Shown here: positions 7,244 through 10,503 of the stretch, piece after piece | How the letters are laid out: each line of letters opens with the position of its first letter | Position numbering within the stretch: position 1 is the stretch's first letter | Origin: an uncultured Clostridia bacterium | Lineage (GTDB): Bacteria > Bacillota > Clostridia > Christensenellales > Borkfalkiaceae | Assembly: GCA_946540675.1 (NCBI GenBank) | Contig: CAMNIW010000030.1 | Location: 1-10,503 of the forward strand | Direction: 5' to 3' | Length of the DNA: 10,503 nt | Notes under the pieces: generated by a model | The model's input: the letters and a program-made list of their open reading frames with translations, nothing else | The model's database searches: none | Told to the model about the DNA's origin: nothing | Program-made: the position numbers and the translations under genes

Positions 7244-7249
7244 CGGGTT

Positions 7250-8149
7250 ATGGGAAACGAAAAAATAGAGAAAATTTATCCTAATCTCGGCGTTATAACC
7301 GAGACCGAAGGCCCTGCTTACGGGAGTTTCGAGCATTCTTCGCCATGGAAGTCGGCGATGACCGCGTTTTACTGGACCAACTTCGAATATCCGCTGTACC
7401 ACAAGCATACCGACTGGGAAATAACCATAGTATTGAAAGACTGCATCGTTCAGAAAGTCAACGACACCGAAAAAATGATGACCGTCGGCTCGGCTTCGCT
7501 TATCGGTCCGCGCGACGCGCACGCTTTTTTCTATCCCGACAGGGTAAAAAACCAATATCAGGGGTTGACTCTTATTTGCAGGGATAAATATATGCGCGAC
7601 CTTCTCTCGATGTATTCGCCCACCCTTTACGACGATATTATGCGCGATCCGCAGCCGCTTTATTTTAACCTTTCGCGAAACTCGCTCGAAAAATACACGG
7701 ATATGCTTCTTTCCATACAGACGTATGAAAACGAAAACACCCCCGAAACCGAACTTCAATGCAATATGGTGTTTTCGGGCGTTATGCTCAAATTTCTCGA
7801 ACAATATCAGTCGGGCTCCGATATGCCGACGGTACTCAAACCGTTTATACAAAAATTAAACAACCCCATGATAACGCAGGAGCAGATAAAAGCCGAACAG
7901 GAAAAACTCCCTTACAGTTACCCGCAACTGACGCGCGTCTTCAAAAAATATACCCGTTGTACGATAACTCAGTACGTCAACAGGGCGAAATTGCAATACG
8001 CAAAGGAACTTCTGTCGATGACCGATATGTCGATAAGCGAGATAACGAACGAACTCAATTTCGAGTCGCCGAGTTATTTCCACAACCTTTTCAAAAAGCA
8101 TTTCAACGAGACTCCGTCAAAGTACCGCAACAGGTCGGAAACGCAGTGA
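7250..8149 (+). CDS. AraC/XylS-family transcriptional regulator with N-terminal cupin
   Basis: A 299-residue regulator. The N-terminal sugar-sensing cupin shows YHKHTDWEITIVLKD (50-64) with H51, H53 and E57, and the GSASLIGPRDAHAF turn (80-93). The C-terminal DNA-binding domain has two helix-turn-helix units, about 206-237 (weaker first unit) and 258-281, and the family signature NFESPSYFHNLFKKHFNETPSKYR within 270-293. I chose the ATG at 7250 because the cupin alignment begins just after it. The frame stays open upstream to 7058, but that stretch has no good start codon and runs through the promoter. No ribosome site precedes 7250, in agreement with a leaderless transcript. The gene is divergent from the sugar-importer operon, so it probably controls that operon and perhaps the isomerase/oxidoreductase operon, with a sugar as inducer. 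Identity is firm, the targets are inferred. Confidence 0.93.
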   Translation: MGNEKIEKIYPNLGVITETEGPAYGSFEHSSPWKSAMTAFYWTNFEYPLYHKHTDWEITIVLKDCIVQKVNDTEKMMTVGSASLIGPRDAHAFFYPDRVKNQYQGLTLICRDKYMRDLLSMYSPTLYDDIMRDPQPLYFNLSRNSLEKYTDMLLSIQTYENENTPETELQCNMVFSGVMLKFLEQYQSGSDMPTVLKPFIQKLNNPMITQEQIKAEQEKLPYSYPQLTRVFKKYTRCTITQYVNRAKLQYAKELLSMTDMSISEITNELNFESPSYFHNLFKKHFNETPSKYRNRSETQ

Positions 8150-8230
8150 TCTCCTTTACGGAATATTTTGCGGCACAAAAAAGCGAGATCGTTATCCCGC
8201 ATTCCGTCAAAAATTATTATAAAAAAGTTC

Positions 8231-8273
8231 AGCCCGCCGTATTTCGCGTTTTGCGAAATACGGCGGGCTTTTT
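8231..8273. terminator. Bidirectional intrinsic terminator between convergent genes
   Basis: A perfect 17-bp stem (AGCCCGCCGTATTTCGC and its complement, 8231-8247 and 8253-8269) with a 5-base loop is followed on the plus strand by five T at 8269-8273. On the minus strand the stem is followed after four bases by six T (8221-8226). It ends the AraC transcript from the left and the oxidoreductase transcript from the right. Confidence 0.95.
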
Positions 8274-8294
8274 GTTTACCGATTTTTCTTATTT

Positions 8295-9467
8295 TTATTT
8301 ACTGCCGAAAGTACCTGCCGTGTCGGCGACTTGGTCGACGACGTTTTCTTTGCGGCGGGAAGTCTTTCTCCTTGCGTCGAGTTCTTTAAGATACTCGTCT
8401 TCGTTTACGGGAAGAGTTACCTTTTCTCCACCCCTGAACCCCGAAAGTTCGATGGCGTTCATAAGTTCGACCCCGTCTATGCCTTCTTCGCCTTTGACGA
8501 ACTGCTCTTCTCTTCCGAGTATCGTCTGCGTGAAATTGCGCAGTATGCCGGCGTGCTGGGGATTTTCGCCGTCGGTCTTCACTTCTATCGTTTCGCATTC
8601 GGGCTTATTGAACCCGTGCGAAGAAGTTTTCGATAATTCAAGGCTGTCTTTTGCGTTTTTATAGAAAAACAGTTTGCCGTTTTCGCAAAGGAGTTGACCT
8701 TTTGTACCCGAAACCGAAAACCTGTTGGTTCCCGGAGCTTCGCCCGTCGTCGTTATAAATACGCCCGTCGCGCCGTTATCGTACTCGAAATACGCGGTGA
8801 CTTCGTCTTCTACTTCTATATCGTGCCACTTGCCGTACTGACAAAATCCGCGAACCGCCGTCGGCATCTTTCCCACGACCCACTGGACGAGATCTATCTG
8901 GTGCGGACACTGGTTGATGAGCACTCCGCCGCCTTCGCCCGACCAGGTTGCGCGCCAGTCGCCGCTGTCGTAGTAAAACTGCGTCCTGAACCAATCGGTT
9001 ATTATCCAATTGACCCTTTGCAGTTCGCCTATGCCGCCTTCGGCTATTATCTCGCGCATTTTCCTGTACACGCAGTTGGTGCGTTGATTGAACATCATCG
9101 CGAATTTCGCTTTGCTCTTTTTTGCCGCCGCGTTCATCTCCCTTACCTGACGGGTGTATACGCCCGCGGGTTTATCGCATATCGTATGTACGCCCTTTCC
9201 GAGCGCATAGATCACCATTTCGGGGTGAGAATAGTGCGGCGTTTCGACGAGCACGGCGTCTATCTTTCCGCTGTCTATCATTTCCTTATAGTCCGAAAAC
9301 GTGTTTTCGACGAACGGAAAAGTTTGTTTCGCCGCCGAGAGTTTGCTTTCTTTAACGTCGCATATCGCGGTAAGTTCAGCGTCCGCTATAAGTCCGTCTT
9401 TGAACAGGTTTGCGTAATACGTTCCCTGATTTCCCATACCTATGATGCCGTATCTTACTTTTTCCAT
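8295..9467 (-). CDS. Gfo/Idh/MocA family NAD(P)-dependent sugar oxidoreductase
   Basis: A 390-residue cytoplasmic dehydrogenase. The N-terminal Rossmann fold has the GxGxxG dinucleotide motif at 10-15 (GMGNQG) and CDV at 36-38 after beta-2. CDKPAG (97-102) is the family's EKP motif with K99. The substrate-binding alpha/beta domain has the block GEGGGVLINQCPHQIDLVQW (177-196), with H189 and D192 matching the catalytic HxxxD. These are the hallmarks of sugar/inositol dehydrogenases of this family. A basic C-terminal tail (RRKTSRRKENV, 366-376) follows the fold. The start lies three bases after the stop of the isomerase-like gene, with AAGGCGG overlapping that gene's end, so they are cotranscribed. 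Pairs of this family with a TIM-barrel isomerase-like protein are known from pathways that oxidise a sugar at C3 (or an inositol) and then rearrange or eliminate it. The specific substrate is unknown. Confidence 0.95.
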   Translation of the reverse strand: MEKVRYGIIGMGNQGTYYANLFKDGLIADAELTAICDVKESKLSAAKQTFPFVENTFSDYKEMIDSGKIDAVLVETPHYSHPEMVIYALGKGVHTICDKPAGVYTRQVREMNAAAKKSKAKFAMMFNQRTNCVYRKMREIIAEGGIGELQRVNWIITDWFRTQFYYDSGDWRATWSGEGGGVLINQCPHQIDLVQWVVGKMPTAVRGFCQYGKWHDIEVEDEVTAYFEYDNGATGVFITTTGEAPGTNRFSVSGTKGQLLCENGKLFFYKNAKDSLELSKTSSHGFNKPECETIEVKTDGENPQHAGILRNFTQTILGREEQFVKGEEGIDGVELMNAIELSGFRGGEKVTLPVNEDEYLKELDARRKTSRRKENVVDQVADTAGTFGSK

Positions 9468-9470
9468 AAA

Positions 9471-10325
9471 TCAATCCGCCTTATATCCGTTTTCGGTTTT
9501 TTTGTATCCGCATCTTTCGAGAAGAGCCTTCATCGACGCGACCGCAAAGTCGAACGCTTCTTCGGTCTTGCCGAAATGAAATTTGGTTTTGAGTTCGGTG
9601 TTGTCGATAGCCTTATACCCCGTAAAGAGAGTAAGGTGCGGTTCGAGAGTCATTACGGCGTCCCGACCTTTGAGTTTTTCGAGTATGACGTCGATAAGCC
9701 CGTCGCCGTAACCTGCCGGCACGAGTTCTCCCGTTGCCTTTACCACGTCTTTTACGTGGAAATAGCCTTCTCTTTCAAAAAGAGTTTCTATCGCCGTTCT
9801 GCTGTCCTGTCCGCACTGTATGAAATTGGCGGGGTCGTAAACGTGATAAAGACCCTTTACGCTGTCCATAAGGTCGACTACCCTTTCGACGGTGTCGCCG
9901 TATATATCCTTTTCGTTTTCGTGGTAGGCTTTAACTCCGTATTCGCCGCCTATCGCGACTATTCTGCCGAGCCGCTCTATGACCTTTTCCCTTTTGCCGT
10001 AAGCGTTGAAAAAGGAAAACATCCTTATCTTGTCCGCTCCTAAAATGACGGCTGTCTCGTAAACGCGCCTTACCGTCTTTTCGTATTCGTCGAAATCGGC
10101 GTCTATATCGATCTTTCCTATCGGAGAACCGACCGACCACACCTTTATGCCGTTGTCCGCGAGTTTGTCTCGACACAAACGGGCGTCTTCGTCCGTAAAA
10201 TCGGCGACGTTTTTTCCGTCCGCCGAACGGAGTTCAATAAGTTTTATGCCGTTTTTTACGAGCCCTTTTATCTGTTCGTCGAATTCGGTCGCGTACTCGT
10301 CGGCAAATGCGCAAAGTTTTATCAT
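9471..10325 (-). CDS. Sugar phosphate isomerase/epimerase-like TIM barrel (AP-endonuclease 2 / xylose-isomerase-like fold)
   Basis: A 284-residue metal-dependent TIM-barrel protein. Barrel strands and ligands visible are IELRSADGKNV (30-40), VWSVGSPIGKID (62-73), KIRMFSFF (99-106), HENE with E136, YDPANF with D164, YFHVKD with H190, and TLEPHL with E228. E136, D164, H190 and E228 form the usual four-residue divalent-metal site of the family. Length is normal and there is no signal peptide. AAGGAG eight bases before the ATG is a strong ribosome site, and the promoter at 10354-10382 gives a leader of about 22 bases, so this is the first gene of a two-gene operon with the oxidoreductase. Members act as sugar epimerases/isomerases, and relatives paired with Gfo/Idh enzymes catalyse glycoside-bond elimination on 3-keto sugars. 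Which applies here cannot be told. Confidence 0.92.
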   Translation of the reverse strand: MIKLCAFADEYATEFDEQIKGLVKNGIKLIELRSADGKNVADFTDEDARLCRDKLADNGIKVWSVGSPIGKIDIDADFDEYEKTVRRVYETAVILGADKIRMFSFFNAYGKREKVIERLGRIVAIGGEYGVKAYHENEKDIYGDTVERVVDLMDSVKGLYHVYDPANFIQCGQDSRTAIETLFEREGYFHVKDVVKATGELVPAGYGDGLIDVILEKLKGRDAVMTLEPHLTLFTGYKAIDNTELKTKFHFGKTEEAFDFAVASMKALLERCGYKKTENGYKAD

Positions 10326-10353
10326 ACGCTGTTCTCCTTAAAAATCTTTTATA

Positions 10354-10382
10354 ATTATATTCCAACTTTTAGGGGTTGTCAA
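10354..10382 (-). promoter_or_regulatory. Perfect consensus promoter of the isomerase/oxidoreductase operon
   Basis: On the minus strand TTGACA (10377-10382), a 17-bp spacer and TATAAT (10354-10359) match consensus exactly. Predicted start is about 10347, 22 bases before the ATG at 10325, with AAGGAG in between. Such a strong core promoter suggests high basal expression unless a repressor binds. Confidence 0.92.
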
Positions 10383-10402
10383 TGACATAAACAGCACAAA
10401 TC

Positions 10403-10432
10403 ATTGCAAAAAATGACTTATTGCGAGATTGC
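10403..10432. promoter_or_regulatory. Candidate upstream operator with ATTGC repeats
   Basis: ATTGC occurs at 10403, 10420 and 10428, upstream of the -35 of the minus-strand promoter. The first lies in ATTGCAAAAAATG, close to ATTGCAAAAATATG at 7031-7044 before the transport operon. A shared regulator is possible; short AT-rich motifs can also match by chance. Confidence 0.3.
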
Positions 10433-10467
10433 CGTAATTTTTATCGTCGAATATGGCGGGGGAAAAA

Positions 10468-10503
10468 TTTTTATTTTTTTTTTTTTTTTTTCTTTTTTTT
10501 TTT
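10468..10503 (+). repeat. T homopolymer tract at window edge
   Basis: Five T, an A, 18 T (10474-10491), one C, then 11 T to the last base. No GC-rich stem precedes it, so it is not a recognisable terminator tail on the plus strand. A run this long is unusual in a bacterial chromosome and may mark a low-quality contig end. Confidence 0.85.

Larger units (their letters stand above)
6922..7249. promoter_or_regulatory. Divergent intergenic region between the transport operon and the AraC regulator
   Basis: 328 bases without a credible gene, AT-rich in its left half. It holds, left to right: a 65-base leader of the minus operon, the minus promoter, an 8-bp direct repeat, an inverted repeat of 10-bp arms, a CGGTT-A-AACCG palindrome (7145-7155), and the plus-strand promoter. 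A reading frame in phase with the regulator extends back to about 7058 but has no ATG with a ribosome site and encodes unconvincing sequence. Confidence 0.85.

Noticed and set aside
7058..7249. A 64-codon N-terminal extension of the AraC regulator
   Set aside because: It would start at TTG with no ribosome site, runs through the consensus promoter at 7215-7243, and gives a basic, unstructured sequence not expected before the cupin domain.
7193..7852. A 219-codon minus-strand open frame inside the AraC gene
   Set aside because: Shadow of the real gene, without motifs or ribosome site.
8694..10043. A 449-codon plus-strand open frame opposite the oxidoreductase and isomerase genes
   Set aside because: It crosses two well-supported minus-strand genes, shows no conserved motifs and no start signals. 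It is a by-product of the codon usage on the other strand.
1..10503. CRISPR array, tRNA or rRNA genes, insertion sequences
   Set aside because: No regularly spaced repeats, no cloverleaf or rRNA sequence recognised, and no transposase or terminal inverted repeats were found.

Overview
The window looks like a carbohydrate-uptake and sugar-processing locus of an anaerobic, gut-type low-to-mid GC Bacillota (Clostridia). Indications are strong AAGGAG-type ribosome sites, consensus TTGACA/TATAAT promoters, a lipoprotein-type solute-binding protein, a CUT1 ABC importer without its own ATPase, and an AraC regulator. The order cannot be fixed from sequence alone; the style of the proteins (many secreted and importer proteins, heavy AGG/TCG/ATA codon use) recalls Christensenellales-like gut Clostridia, which is an inference.

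Layout. One minus-strand operon runs leftwards from a promoter at 6993-7021 and off the left edge. In transcription order it holds a DUF4434 TIM-barrel (glycosidase-like) protein (6013-6921), an N-acylglucosamine 2-epimerase family enzyme (4784-6007), an intergenic hairpin region (4642-4783), an extracellular sugar-binding lipoprotein (2941-4641), two membrane permeases (1982-2923 and 1084-1977), and a secreted Ig-like/beta-sandwich protein cut by the window edge (1-1027). Divergent from it on the plus strand is an AraC/XylS-type regulator (7250-8149). Its perfect consensus, extended -10 promoter is placed so that the transcript should begin at the A of the ATG, i.e. leaderless. The regulator ends at a strong bidirectional terminator (8231-8269), shared with a second, convergent minus-strand operon: a sugar phosphate isomerase/epimerase-like TIM barrel (9471-10325) followed by a Gfo/Idh/MocA oxidoreductase (8295-9467), driven by a perfect TTGACA-N17-TATAAT promoter at 10354-10382. 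The right edge is a T homopolymer tract.

Likely logic. The regulator's cupin domain senses a sugar. It probably activates the transport operon through an 8-bp direct repeat (AAATTGCA, 21 bp apart) lying just upstream of the -35. The binding protein and permeases import an oligosaccharide or modified sugar, using a shared ATPase encoded elsewhere. The cytoplasmic DUF4434 protein and the epimerase process it. The oxidoreductase/isomerase-like pair is of the type that oxidises a sugar and then isomerises or eliminates it, as in 3-keto-sugar glycoside cleavage. The exact substrate is not visible in the sequence. The most notable features are the apparently leaderless regulator, the matching operator-like motifs in front of both operons, and the pairing of DUF4434 with an AGE-family epimerase.
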